Positions 35,640 to 44,751 of a stretch of DNA of 64,000 nucleotides are shown one piece after another. The stretch's first letter is position 1, and every line of letters starts with the position of its first letter. The notes under the pieces were generated by a model that saw only the letters and a list, made by a program, of their open reading frames with translations, did no database searches and had not been told where the DNA came from. The stretch covers positions 62,001 to 126,000 of the forward strand of contig NZ_WOTB01000010.1 of NCBI RefSeq assembly GCF_011516835.1. The letters run 5' to 3'. The stretch is from Acetobacter musti (GTDB lineage Bacteria > Pseudomonadota > Alphaproteobacteria > Acetobacterales > Acetobacteraceae). The translations under genes were made by a program, and so were the position numbers.

Positions 35640-37238
35640 TCAGCCAGACTGAACAATTCTCCGATGCAGCCGGGTCACGGCGTCGGCCGCGGACAGGATC
35701 GCTCCCTCCTGCCAGCCGCAGAACCAGGAAACATGTTCGCCCGCCAGAATGATGCGGTTATCGATCCCGCACAGAGTCCGGTAATGCGCCGCCCGCGCCT
35801 CCTGCGACCAGAGCGCGCAGCATCCGAGAGTCCACGGCATCCGGCTCCACGCGACGGCAACACCCCCGCGATACTCCTTCCTGTAGCCGGTATGAATTCT
35901 TTCTCCCTGAGCAAGCGCATTTTCGATACGCTCCGCCGGTGTCATGCCGGCGAAATCATAGGCTGCGGGCTCGTCAAACATATACCCGCCAAGCAGCACG
36001 GCAGGACCCGGGGAGAGAAAACCGCCGGCCGGATAGGAGATCTGTGTAATCGGCTGATCCGTAAAGGTAATACCGCCATAAATCTGATCATCCTCCTCCC
36101 AGAAACGCCGCCGGAATTCGAGCCCGATTTTCACCGATGACAGATAGGGCACCGCCGAAATCGCGGCGCGCATCGGCGCACTCACCTGAATATCGAGCTG
36201 GGACAGAATGGAAAGCGGTATCGTACAGACACAGTAATCCGCATCGACAGACTGAATGTTTCCAGGATGGGACGTGTCCTCATAGATGACCGTCACCCCC
36301 TTCTCCCCCTGATGAACCGCTTTCACCATGGCGTTGAGCGTCATAAGGTCACCGGTGCGCCGATAAAACGCCCTGCCGATCTGATCCATCCCGCCCACCG
36401 GCTGAAACAGCGTCTCCTGCATTTCGAGATCATTGAAAAACGCGATATTCTTCCAGAGCTGCGCATCAAGAATCTCGCTTTTGGCATAGGGAGCGGACGG
36501 AACCGGCGCACCGTCGGGACCACCTCCCTGTGGCCGGGAAAACCCCCTGCGAAAGGAACTCCGCTCCCCCTTCACATATTCCCCCGAAGGCGTCAGACCG
36601 CCCCACTCAGTCATGGCGGCCCGAAACTGAGATCGCTCCGGATCGGTGTCAAATAGCCCCTCAGTCCTGAGATCGGCCGCCTTCGCCAGCGTCTCCGCCG
36701 TATATCCGTAAAAATCCGAAGCATATTCGCGATAACGAACCGGCCTTCCACCAAAAGCCTTCGATGAATGCAGCCACGCATTCTGATTGAACTGAACAAA
36801 AGGCTCCAGCTGAACGCCAAAAGCCCTGCAGTAATGCAGAATCCCCTGATGATGATACGGGATTCTCCAGGGACCAGGATTAAAGTAATTCCCTGCCGCA
36901 AAACTGACGTTCTGCGTCGCCCCGCCCAGTTCATGAAGCGTATCGCCGCCACGCAGTGAAATATTCCGGCCGCCTGGACGATTCTGGAACTCCAGAATAC
37001 GAACCTGATACCCGGCTTTGCGCAGTTCGAAGGCCGACAGCATTCCGGCAAGACCGCCGCCAAGAACAAGAATTTTCGTTCCGGACCGACCGCCCGAAAG
37101 CCCCGGCTCGCCCCTGAAATCCGTAGTCCGGGCGCCGGCGCTCATCGTCCGCCCGAACGCCGCCCCAAAAGCGCTCATTCCCATCCCCGCAAGCGTTCTG
37201 CGCCGCGTCGTCCCCCGAAAATCCTCCGACGATGCCAT
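35640..37238 (-). CDS. Flavin amine oxidase (L-amino-acid/monoamine oxidase family), Tat-exported
   Basis: A 532-residue FAD-dependent amine oxidase. The N-terminus TRRRTLAGMGMSAFGAAFG is a Tat signal. The FAD motif is LVLGGGLAGMLSAFELRKAG (about residues 52-71), followed by EFQNRPGGRN. The C-terminal FAD contact is ILAGEHVSWFCGWQEGAILS. Such enzymes turn amines or amino acids into imines with release of H2O2. The RidA-like protein at 31638 could handle the imine. It is convergent with the Ldh-type gene (45 bases apart) and lies downstream of the class II aldolase gene, separated by a terminator. Confidence 0.9.
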   Translation of the reverse strand: MASSEDFRGTTRRRTLAGMGMSAFGAAFGRTMSAGARTTDFRGEPGLSGGRSGTKILVLGGGLAGMLSAFELRKAGYQVRILEFQNRPGGRNISLRGGDTLHELGGATQNVSFAAGNYFNPGPWRIPYHHQGILHYCRAFGVQLEPFVQFNQNAWLHSSKAFGGRPVRYREYASDFYGYTAETLAKAADLRTEGLFDTDPERSQFRAAMTEWGGLTPSGEYVKGERSSFRRGFSRPQGGGPDGAPVPSAPYAKSEILDAQLWKNIAFFNDLEMQETLFQPVGGMDQIGRAFYRRTGDLMTLNAMVKAVHQGEKGVTVIYEDTSHPGNIQSVDADYCVCTIPLSILSQLDIQVSAPMRAAISAVPYLSSVKIGLEFRRRFWEEDDQIYGGITFTDQPITQISYPAGGFLSPGPAVLLGGYMFDEPAAYDFAGMTPAERIENALAQGERIHTGYRKEYRGGVAVAWSRMPWTLGCCALWSQEARAAHYRTLCGIDNRIILAGEHVSWFCGWQEGAILSAADAVTRLHRRIVQSG

Positions 37239-37349
37239 ATGTAATCAGGCCTTTTCAGGATCAGAAGCCGAACAGCCACTCCGGCCACCGCGAGCAGAAC
37301 TGAGCAACCCGCCAGGACAAAGCCACGCATTCCCGACGTCCGCACAAAC

Positions 37350-37381
37350 AAAAAATGCGGACACCACACCGGTGTCCGCAC
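37350..37381 (-). terminator. Rho-independent terminator after class II aldolase gene
   Basis: A 10-bp perfect stem TGCGGACACC / GGTGTCCGCA with a 5-base loop is followed on the minus strand by TTTTTTG. It starts 11 bases after the aldolase stop (37393) and so separates that gene from the amine oxidase gene. Confidence 0.85.
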
Positions 37382-37392
37382 CATTTTGCCGG

Positions 37393-38235
37393 TCAGTCGC
37401 GATAATCAGGCTCTTCCCTGTCGAGAATGAGCTTCATTTCCTCAAAATGGCGGATCGAGAAATCCGTTATTCCCTCCCAGTCACGCGCGGTTTTTTCCGC
37501 CACGTCATCCGGAAGAACGGAAAGAGGCTGCCCGGTCGAATACGCATTGACGAGAATCTGGCAGGCCCGCTCGAGGGTATACATATCGTCGAACGCCTCA
37601 CCAACGGTCTGAGCCACAACCATCACGCCGTGATTGCCCATCATCAGACGGGTTTTGTCGCCCATCAGCCCCGCCAGACGCGCGCCCTCATTCTCGCTGT
37701 CCGCCATGCCGCCATACAGCCTGTCCAGAGCCACGCGGCGAAAATAGCGCGCCGTGTTCTGTTCGATCGGAATAATCTCAGGATTCTGCAATGTCGCGAT
37801 GGTGGTCGCATAAACGGGATGCAGATGCATCGCCACCCGCGCCCGCGGAACGATCCTGTGCAGCTGGCCATGAATAGCCCAGGCGGTCGGATCGAGATCC
37901 CGGCTCGCGGCGTCTCCCGGTTCGTTCACATCGACAAGAACCAGATCGCTGGCCCTGATCCGTGAAAAATGCCGCCATTTCGGATTGATGAGAAAGCGGG
38001 AACCATCCTCCGACACCGCCGCGCTGAAATGATTGGCGACAGCCTCATGAAAGCCCAGCCGGGCCGCGATGCGGAACGCCGCGGCAAGATCTGTCCGCAC
38101 TGAAAGTTCGCAGCTTTCGCTCAATCTGTCCTCCCCGGCATTCTCACGCAGTCCCGGACAAAGCGTAGGCGTGACATTCCCGATGCGTAAAGAGCAGTTT
38201 TTCCTGGTCTCTGTATAGTTTTTTCCATCAGACAT
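37393..38235 (-). CDS. Class II aldolase/adducin-fold protein
   Basis: A 280-residue class II aldolase/adducin family protein, the second in the window. Zinc ligands are likely the histidines of AMHLHPVYA (about residues 138-140) and of MGNHGVMVV (about 205). It differs clearly from the copy at 2316, so the two are not a recent duplication. A 35-residue polar N-terminus precedes the fold. It is divergent from the flavin reductase gene (38380) and followed by a strong terminator, so it is probably a single-gene transcript. The substrate is unknown. Confidence 0.87.
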   Translation of the reverse strand: MSDGKNYTETRKNCSLRIGNVTPTLCPGLRENAGEDRLSESCELSVRTDLAAAFRIAARLGFHEAVANHFSAAVSEDGSRFLINPKWRHFSRIRASDLVLVDVNEPGDAASRDLDPTAWAIHGQLHRIVPRARVAMHLHPVYATTIATLQNPEIIPIEQNTARYFRRVALDRLYGGMADSENEGARLAGLMGDKTRLMMGNHGVMVVAQTVGEAFDDMYTLERACQILVNAYSTGQPLSVLPDDVAEKTARDWEGITDFSIRHFEEMKLILDREEPDYRD

Positions 38236-38379
38236 CCCCCCGGACGCCGCCGCACTGTACCCAACTGCGTAAAAAAATCGGAAGCAGAAAATCCACAGGA
38301 ATAATTTGCATTACCGCCTGTCTGTGGCGTCAGAATAAACATACCGAACAAGCAATGACCGGTAAGGACCGATATTTTT

Positions 38380-38901
38380 ATGGACGCAATGCCCGCTCCC
38401 GTCGACATCCCGCACGAAACACCGGAGCGATTCATATCGGCAATGGCAAAAGCCGCAACCGGCGTCTCCGTCGTGGCGACCTGGGGCGTCGCGGGACGTG
38501 CCGCGCGCACAATCAGCGCCTTTGCATCCATCTCCGCCGAACCCCCTGTCGTGATGGTCTCCGTCAGAGACGCCTCCCCCCTCACCCGCCAGATCTCCGC
38601 AAACGGCATGTTCAGCCTCAGCATTCTCTCCCCGGAACAACGCAGGGTCGCCGAACTGTTCGGCAGCTCCTCATCCGCCGAAGCCTCACTCGACGCCGAA
38701 GCCGTAAACTGGAAGACAGATCCCGATCACAGCGCCCTGTATCTCGAAAACAGCGCCTCCTCATTTCTGTGCGACGTATCAGAAGAAATCGTGGTCGGAA
38801 CACACCACCTGTTTTTCGGCCTCGTCAGACGCGCCATCGAAGGAAATGACAAAGCCCTTATCTACCACGCCCGCGCCTATGCCGCCCCTCTGAAACTGTA
38901 A
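38380..38901 (+). CDS. Flavin reductase domain protein (FMN reductase)
   Basis: A 173-residue flavin reductase with the fold start RFISAMAKAATGVSVVATWG and the motif TISAFASISAEPPVVMVSVR. It probably supplies FMNH2 to a two-component monooxygenase, most likely the NtaA/DszA-type enzyme at 26717, or to other LLM enzymes in the cell. It differs from the reductase at 7089. It is divergent from the second aldolase gene; repeat A copy 5 follows the stop. Confidence 0.88.
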   Translation: MDAMPAPVDIPHETPERFISAMAKAATGVSVVATWGVAGRAARTISAFASISAEPPVVMVSVRDASPLTRQISANGMFSLSILSPEQRRVAELFGSSSSAEASLDAEAVNWKTDPDHSALYLENSASSFLCDVSEEIVVGTHHLFFGLVRRAIEGNDKALIYHARAYAAPLKL

Positions 38902-38960
38902 CCCCCGGACATCCGCTCTCATCCCGTTCATTCAGAGACTGCTTTAAAATCCTGCCGAAA

Positions 38961-39052
38961 ATTATAAAAAGTTTTTGGTGAAGCTTTTTTCAAAAAGCTT
39001 CAGAGAACGCCGCCTTTTTGAAAAAAGGCGGCACCCAAAAACTTTTGTTTTT
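38961..39052 (-). repeat. Repeat A, copy 5 (reverse orientation)
   Basis: Core in reverse: GGTGAAGC stem first, then the GCCGCC/GGCGGC stem and CACCCAAAAACTTTTG. The tail type AGAGACTGCTTTAAAATCC lies on its left, as expected for a reversed copy. It sits between the convergent flavin reductase and FAD-dependent oxidoreductase genes. Confidence 0.9.
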
Positions 39053-39069
39053 CAATCAGGACCTTGCCG

Positions 39070-40383
39070 CTAAGAAGCCAGAATCCCGGCCAGATCGAAA
39101 GCCTGCCGCCTGATTTCAGGAATGGCCGTGGTCTCAAAAAGTTCCCCCGCCCGCATCGGCCCGATCGCGTAAACAGACGGATGCGCCACACCCGCCGGAT
39201 CAAGAACCCGCCCGTCCGCATCAAGCGCAAAAGCAACACCCATATCACCGGGCCGCGCCAGGCCATCATCGAAAAGTCCGGCCAGCAACGGCGACGCCAC
39301 ACGACGATAATTCGTGTCCGGCCCGGTGCAGTTCATCACCCGCCCGGCTTCATGGCGCTCCGTCCCCACAGCCGTCCTGAGCGTGATCAGCGCACCCGTC
39401 CCGCTCTCCACAACAGACTGCACATGCGCCCGCCGGATCACCAGCCGCCCCTCACGCAGATCCAGCCGGACAGCCTCCGCGATCTCCGGCGCCATCCGAT
39501 GACGCGAAACACTCCAGTAATGAAAAAGATGCTGCCGGAACCGACGCTTTTCCCTGAGAGACAATCGCTTCCAGAGCCCGTTCGACACCCCCCGCAGACT
39601 GTCCGTCGCCGCGCGCCAGTCACATCCCTCACGCAGCGCCTTGCGAAAATCGCACAGATAAGCCAGCGCAGCCGGCGCCGCATCTGGCGGAATAACAGAC
39701 GCGTCCCGCGCCTCATACGGCGCATGACCCCGGCTCAGAAGACCATGACGGGACACCATGGTGACCACACCCCGATGCCCGCTCTCCCGCAGGCCAAGGA
39801 GCATATCGACCGAAGTCAGCCCGGTCCCGATGAGGGTCGCCGGCAGATCCGGCGATAACGGAGCCACCCCGCCGCGCCACGGATTACGCAGATACGCGCC
39901 GGATTCCACCACCCCGGCGCTGACCTCAGGAACGTCGACAGGCGGGAAATGCCCCATGGCCAGAACGACCCTGCCCGCCCGCAGCCTCTCTCCTCCGGCA
40001 AGCTCCACCACGACATCGTCCCCGTCAGGCCGGACGGATATCGCCGTTCCCCGGATATGACGCACCCCCGCCGCCCCGAACTGCCCGCGCAGGTAACGGC
40101 CATACGTCATCCTCGGGATGAAAGAGCCCCGCTCCGCCCGGACCTCGCTGTCGCTCCGCAGCCAGTCGAGGAAATGATCCGGCCGGTCGGGAAACGCACT
40201 CATGTTCCACGCCGGCACATTGAGCAGATGGCGCGGGCACGTCGTGGAATAAGCCAGACCCGTCCCCACGGCCTCACGCGCCTCGACAACGACAACCCGC
40301 GCGGCGCCGGTCAGACGCGCCAGATGAATCGCAAGAAGCGCCCCGCTGGCGCCACCCCCGATAATTACGACAGGCCGGTTCAT
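39070..40383 (-). CDS. FAD/NAD(P)-binding oxidoreductase
   Basis: A 437-residue flavoprotein of the FAD-NAD(P)-binding family (PF13454-like). The N-terminal motif VVIIGGGASGALLAIHLARL binds FAD. The segment GTGLAYSTTCPRHLLNVPA is typical of this family, and a second contact (GPDTNYRRVASPLLAGLFDDG) lies near the C-terminus in parts. Related proteins are often annotated as hydroxyacylglutathione- or pyridine-nucleotide-dependent oxidoreductases, with no defined substrate. It is convergent with the flavin reductase gene and not visibly part of an operon. Confidence 0.8.
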   Translation of the reverse strand: MNRPVVIIGGGASGALLAIHLARLTGAARVVVVEAREAVGTGLAYSTTCPRHLLNVPAWNMSAFPDRPDHFLDWLRSDSEVRAERGSFIPRMTYGRYLRGQFGAAGVRHIRGTAISVRPDGDDVVVELAGGERLRAGRVVLAMGHFPPVDVPEVSAGVVESGAYLRNPWRGGVAPLSPDLPATLIGTGLTSVDMLLGLRESGHRGVVTMVSRHGLLSRGHAPYEARDASVIPPDAAPAALAYLCDFRKALREGCDWRAATDSLRGVSNGLWKRLSLREKRRFRQHLFHYWSVSRHRMAPEIAEAVRLDLREGRLVIRRAHVQSVVESGTGALITLRTAVGTERHEAGRVMNCTGPDTNYRRVASPLLAGLFDDGLARPGDMGVAFALDADGRVLDPAGVAHPSVYAIGPMRAGELFETTAIPEIRRQAFDLAGILAS

Positions 40384-41064
40384 CGTCTTCCCCCTCCGCC
40401 ACCGGACGCAGACAGCAGAACCGCCCGCCAGATGCCCGCGGAGTAGCAGGCTAATTTCCGTCCCGGACCAGCCCCCGCGCTGTAAAATAATGTAATATCA
40501 CAGCGCCCACACCCAGACCGGAGCAGAAAACAGACCGCCCGCCAGCCGTTACCCCGCCATCTCCCGCGTCAGCCAGCCCGGCATCGGGTCCACCGCCCCG
40601 TCCTCCACCACCAGCCACTGAACACCGCCGCATCACACGCCCCCCGGCATCACTTCAGACGGCAGACCCGTTCTTCCGCAATGACCGGAAAATACAGCAC
40701 CATCGCTGAATGGCGCATCGCTGACAACGATGCCGATGCGCGACCAACGTAGCCCCATCGTCCGACGTGGCGTTCACGCCACCCTGAACAGCAACAGGCC
40801 GCCCGCCACTGTTCATCGTGACGACGAGGATGCATACTGGAATCGTAACGTTCATGGTCTGCCCGGAGAGCAGACACGCCCCCAGGGAGAGCCGCCAGAA
40901 TATCCTCCTTCCCGACACAGAAACTGGAGAGAACAGAAACACTGTTCGCCAGACATCAGTTCTCGCTGACCGACCTGTACTTCCGGAAGCTCTTATCCGA
41001 CCGTTTCAATGCTTCCCTCAGGACATTCCGGCACCGGACCGGAACAGAAATAACGGAGTTCGTA
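40384..41064. other. 681-base intergenic region, possibly decayed coding DNA
   Basis: No intact gene is supported. On the minus strand the stretch around 40547-40615 reads as a plausible protein C-terminus (QWLVVEDGAVDPMPGWLTRE) ending in a stop, but the frame is closed by TGA about 12 codons upstream. Frames near 40660-40900 also look protein-like yet are interrupted. This suggests a gene remnant; identity unknown. Confidence 0.35.
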
Positions 41065-42828
41065 GTGAAGTCATTCTATGGTTTTATGGTTCTGAGCGCA
41101 TTGTCCGGTGTCGCGGCATCTCCCGCAATGGCGGAAACTCTCGCTATCGTGGGAGGACAGGTCTTTGACGGAACAGGGACTCCCGCCAGACAGAGCACCA
41201 TTCTTATCCAGGATGACCGCATCACCGCCGTCGGCAAAAACCTGACGATCCCGCAGGACGCCAGAATCATCGACGTGCATGGCATGGCCGTCACGCCCGG
41301 CCTTTATGACCTGCATACGCACTGGACCGCCAGTGGCGAACCCGCCGATTTTCCCGCAATCGCCCACGCCTATCTCGCATCCGGTGTGACCACGGTTAAC
41401 GATTTCAATGAAGAGCCGGAAGCCTTCGCTCCGCTCCGCGAATGGCTCACCCATCTGCGTTCCCCCCACGTCAATTTCGCAGCCCGCATCAGCACGCCCG
41501 GCGGCCACGGCGCGGACTGGGCGGATCAGGGAACAACGAAATGGATCAGCTCTCCCGGGAGCGCAAAAGCCGCCATCGACAGCGTCGTTGCGTATAAACC
41601 CGATCTGATCAAGATTTTTACCGACGGATGGCGGTATGGCCGGATGCCGGATAACACCAGCATGAATGAAGCGACGCTCGCCGCCGCGGTCGCCGAAACG
41701 CATAATTATCACCTCAAAGTGCTGACCCACACCGTTACCGTCGAGAAGGGACTCATCGCCGCCCGCGCAAAAGTCGACGCGCTGGCGCACGGTTTGCAGG
41801 ACCGGGTGCTGACACCGGAAGAAGTCGAAACAATCAGAGCCAGCGGCATGGGCGATATCCCCACGCTCTCTGTTTATGATCCCGATAAATGGCAGCACTC
41901 CGCCGATCATAAAATCGTTTCCGATCATACGCTTTTTGAAAACGCTCTTAAAAACGTGAAAAAGCTGTTCAGGGCAGGCGTGCCCATCGGGGTCGGCACA
42001 GACGCAGGCATGCCCGCGACCCCTCACGGCGCCTCCACGCTGCATGAACTGAAACTTCTGGTACGTGCCGGCCTGACGCCTTCGGAAGCGCTGATGGCCG
42101 CAACCCGCGTCAGCGCCACCCTGCTCGGCCAGGAAGGAGACCGGGGCACCATCGCCCCCGGCATGCGTGCGGACATCGTCGTCTTCGACGGACGGCCTTG
42201 GCGGAACATAGCCGACGTGCATCATGTCGCCATGACGATGGTCGACGGCCGCTCTCTCGCCGGAATCGGCTCCGTGCCGGAGACCAGCGACGATTCAGCG
42301 TGGGCCATTCCCGCAACCGCCGCCAGACTGATCGACGATTTCGAGCGTCCCGACGGACGATCCTCCCTCGACACGCTGCGTAAGGACACCATGGATCGCG
42401 GACCGGACAGAACGGAAGAAGTCTCCGTTGTGATCCCGCGCGAAAACGGAAAGGGAAACGCCCTGTTCATAGCAGCCCGGATGGCGGATAAAACGGATGC
42501 GTATGCCGGTGTCGCGGTGCCGCTCACACGCGGCTCGGTCCGGCCTGTCGATGTCACCGCCTATAAAGGGATCGCTCTGGACATTCGCGGATCGCAATGC
42601 CAGACCCGGGTCACGGTCAATGGCACTGTCGGCATGGCATGGACTGCTCCGGTCGCGGTCTCACAAAACTGGAAAAAAATCCGCGTGCCCTTCAGCACGC
42701 TGCAGGCCGCCGACCCGAAAAAAAGCCGGGCCTGGACCGGCAAGGACATTACAGAAGTGGAAACAGGCCAGAGCTGCCCCGCAGGGCAGAAAAGCTGGCT
42801 GGAAGTCGATAACCTCAGCTTTTACTGA
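41065..42828 (+). CDS. Secreted amidohydrolase with C-terminal CIA30-like domain
   Basis: A 587-residue protein. GTG start with ACGGAG upstream, then signal peptide (SFYGFMVLSALSGVAASPAMA). Residues 25-400 are an amidohydrolase-superfamily domain: metal motif LHTHW (in GLYDLHTHWTASGE), later TLHELKLLVRAGLTPSEAL and APGMRADIVVFDG. Residues about 415-587 (IDDFERPDGRSS to SWLEVDNLSFY) resemble the CIA30/galactose-binding-like fold. The amidohydrolase part would cleave a cyclic amide or similar bond in the periplasm. The tail may bind carbohydrate or the substrate. Repeat A copy 6 follows. Confidence 0.85.
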   Translation: MKSFYGFMVLSALSGVAASPAMAETLAIVGGQVFDGTGTPARQSTILIQDDRITAVGKNLTIPQDARIIDVHGMAVTPGLYDLHTHWTASGEPADFPAIAHAYLASGVTTVNDFNEEPEAFAPLREWLTHLRSPHVNFAARISTPGGHGADWADQGTTKWISSPGSAKAAIDSVVAYKPDLIKIFTDGWRYGRMPDNTSMNEATLAAAVAETHNYHLKVLTHTVTVEKGLIAARAKVDALAHGLQDRVLTPEEVETIRASGMGDIPTLSVYDPDKWQHSADHKIVSDHTLFENALKNVKKLFRAGVPIGVGTDAGMPATPHGASTLHELKLLVRAGLTPSEALMAATRVSATLLGQEGDRGTIAPGMRADIVVFDGRPWRNIADVHHVAMTMVDGRSLAGIGSVPETSDDSAWAIPATAARLIDDFERPDGRSSLDTLRKDTMDRGPDRTEEVSVVIPRENGKGNALFIAARMADKTDAYAGVAVPLTRGSVRPVDVTAYKGIALDIRGSQCQTRVTVNGTVGMAWTAPVAVSQNWKKIRVPFSTLQAADPKKSRAWTGKDITEVETGQSCPAGQKSWLEVDNLSFY

Positions 42829-42847
42829 GAGACCGCCTTTAAATCAC

Positions 42848-42938
42848 AAGGAAATTTTTGGTGAAGCTTTTTTCAAAAAGCTTCTGAAAACGCCGCCTTT
42901 TTGAAAAAAGGCGGCACCCAAAAACTTTTGTTTTTTAT
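42848..42938 (-). repeat. Repeat A, copy 6 (reverse orientation)
   Basis: Reverse copy between the convergent amidohydrolase and fadD genes. The GAAGCTTTTTTCAAAAAGCTTC stem is followed by GCCGCC/GGCGGC and CACCCAAAAACTTTTG. The head-type flank TTTTTTATCAAAGGCCTCTC lies on the right. Confidence 0.9.
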
Positions 42939-43008
42939 CAAAGGCCTCTCGCCAGGTCTCTTTGTTCCGAAATAACATGGACAGGTCACCGAAAATCCCC
43001 GCCAGGAT

Positions 43009-44703
43009 TCACGAAACCGCTCCCCGCTCCGGCACAGAAGAAGCAGCATTACGCAGCGCCTCCTGAGCAATCAGATCCTTGCGCGAGAGTTTCCCGATCA
43101 GCGTCTTCGGCAGCACATCTCGGAACACAATCTCACGCGGCCGCTCGATCTTTGACACGAACTGACCAACATGATCGAGAAGCTCCTTCTCCGTCACCGC
43201 CATTCCCTCCTTCAGCGTCACAAACGCTTTCGGAGCCTGCCCGCGATAATCATCCGGCACTCCGATCACCAGCGCTTCCAGAATCGCCGGATGCCGGTAA
43301 AGCGCCTCCTCAATCACATGCGGATAAACATTGTACCCGCCACAAAGAATAATGTCCTTCAGCCGGTCCACCAGATACAGATAGCCGTCATCGTCCAGAT
43401 ATCCCACATCGCCGGTCCGGAGAAATCCGTCCTTCGTAAAAGGATTTTCCACAGACTCGCCGCCACTGTACCCCAGCATCACCTGCGGCCCCCGAACCCA
43501 GACCTCACCGGACTGCCCTGCCGCAAGCCTCTGATGCGGAAATGAAATATCCCGGATCTGCAGCTCCGTTCCCGCCACCGGCAACCCGCACGAGCCGTCA
43601 CGCGCACCATTCAGCGGGTTAAAAGTGAGCACAGGCGATGTCTCGCTGAGACCATAGCCCTCGATCACCGGACAATGCGCCGTGTTCTCGAACTGCCTGC
43701 GCAACGCAACCGGAAGCGGCGCCCCGCCCGAAATCACCGCCGTCATCGTCGTGAAACACTCGGGACTGATGTTCTTCTGCCGCAGCAGCGCCGTCAGAAT
43801 CGTCGGAACCGCCGGAAACAATGTCACATGCGTCCGCCGCAGCGCCTCAAGCGTCGCCTGCGCGTCAAAACGCGGCAGCAGCACCATCATGCCCATCCGG
43901 TCAGCCGCCAGCAGCATCACGGTCATCATCGCAAAAACATGAAACAGAGGCAGAACCCCCAGAATGACCTGCGGCCCGGTCAGCGCCCCGTCAATCCGCT
44001 CACTGATCTGCTCCAGATTGGCGAGAAGATTGCCATGCGTCAGCATCGCGGCCTTCGGCGTCCCCGTCGTGCCCCCCGTAAACTGATACACCGCCACATC
44101 CCGCGCCGGATCGATCTCAACCGGCTTCGGCCGCGCTTTCGTCGCAACCAGATCATGCCACCTCACCAGCCGCGCATCATGCTCGAACCGCACCAGCTCG
44201 CGCGTCCTGAACGCCCTGAACAGAAACGACTTCCCCCAGGGCAGCGCCTCAGTGAACGGACAGACGACAATGTGATGAATCGGACAGTCCCGCGTCGCCG
44301 CGATCGCCGGCATCGCAATCATCGCCAGATCCGTCACCGCCAGAACGGACACCCCCGCCGTCAGCAGAACCTGATGAATCTCATGCTCCACATAAAGCGG
44401 ATTGATATTGACGACGATGCCGCCGGCCCGCTGCACCGCGAAAAACAGAATGACAGAATAAGGCGTGTTCGGAAGACACAGCCCGACACGATCCCCTTTT
44501 TTCACCCCCGCCGCCTGCAGACCCGCCGCCGTATGCTCCACGGCATGAAGCAGATCCCGGTAATCCGTCCGCCTGCCAAGAAAATCAATCGCCGCCGCCT
44601 CAGGCTTCTGCGCCGCGGCACGCACCAGAAGATCGGAAAGCGTCCCCGCTTTCGCAGCAGGTTTCAGATCGGCCATAAAACAGGGCTCCATGAAACGATC
44701 CAT
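43009..44703 (-). CDS. fadD: Long-chain fatty acid-CoA ligase
   Basis: A 564-residue acyl-CoA synthetase of the ANL family, activating fatty acids with ATP and CoA. The P-loop-like motif YQFTGGTTGTPKAAMLTHGN (about residue 220), the adenylate motif GYGLSETSP, and the hinge/C-terminal motif YLVDRLKDIILCGGYNVYP are all present. It follows fadL leftward after 48 bases, and the ATG at 44703 has AAGGAA. Three 12-base units with AGGAA precede it. The pairing with FadL supports a role in coupled uptake and activation of exogenous fatty acids. Confidence 0.93.
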   Translation of the reverse strand: MDRFMEPCFMADLKPAAKAGTLSDLLVRAAAQKPEAAAIDFLGRRTDYRDLLHAVEHTAAGLQAAGVKKGDRVGLCLPNTPYSVILFFAVQRAGGIVVNINPLYVEHEIHQVLLTAGVSVLAVTDLAMIAMPAIAATRDCPIHHIVVCPFTEALPWGKSFLFRAFRTRELVRFEHDARLVRWHDLVATKARPKPVEIDPARDVAVYQFTGGTTGTPKAAMLTHGNLLANLEQISERIDGALTGPQVILGVLPLFHVFAMMTVMLLAADRMGMMVLLPRFDAQATLEALRRTHVTLFPAVPTILTALLRQKNISPECFTTMTAVISGGAPLPVALRRQFENTAHCPVIEGYGLSETSPVLTFNPLNGARDGSCGLPVAGTELQIRDISFPHQRLAAGQSGEVWVRGPQVMLGYSGGESVENPFTKDGFLRTGDVGYLDDDGYLYLVDRLKDIILCGGYNVYPHVIEEALYRHPAILEALVIGVPDDYRGQAPKAFVTLKEGMAVTEKELLDHVGQFVSKIERPREIVFRDVLPKTLIGKLSRKDLIAQEALRNAASSVPERGAVS

Positions 44704-44751
44704 ATCAGGTTCCTTATCGAATTCCTCATTGAATTCCTTCTGGCCACGACA

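Noticed and set aside
26717-38901. Rut pyrimidine degradation operon
   Set aside because: The monooxygenase is of NtaA/DszA length and type, not RutA, and RutB, RutD and RutG equivalents are absent.
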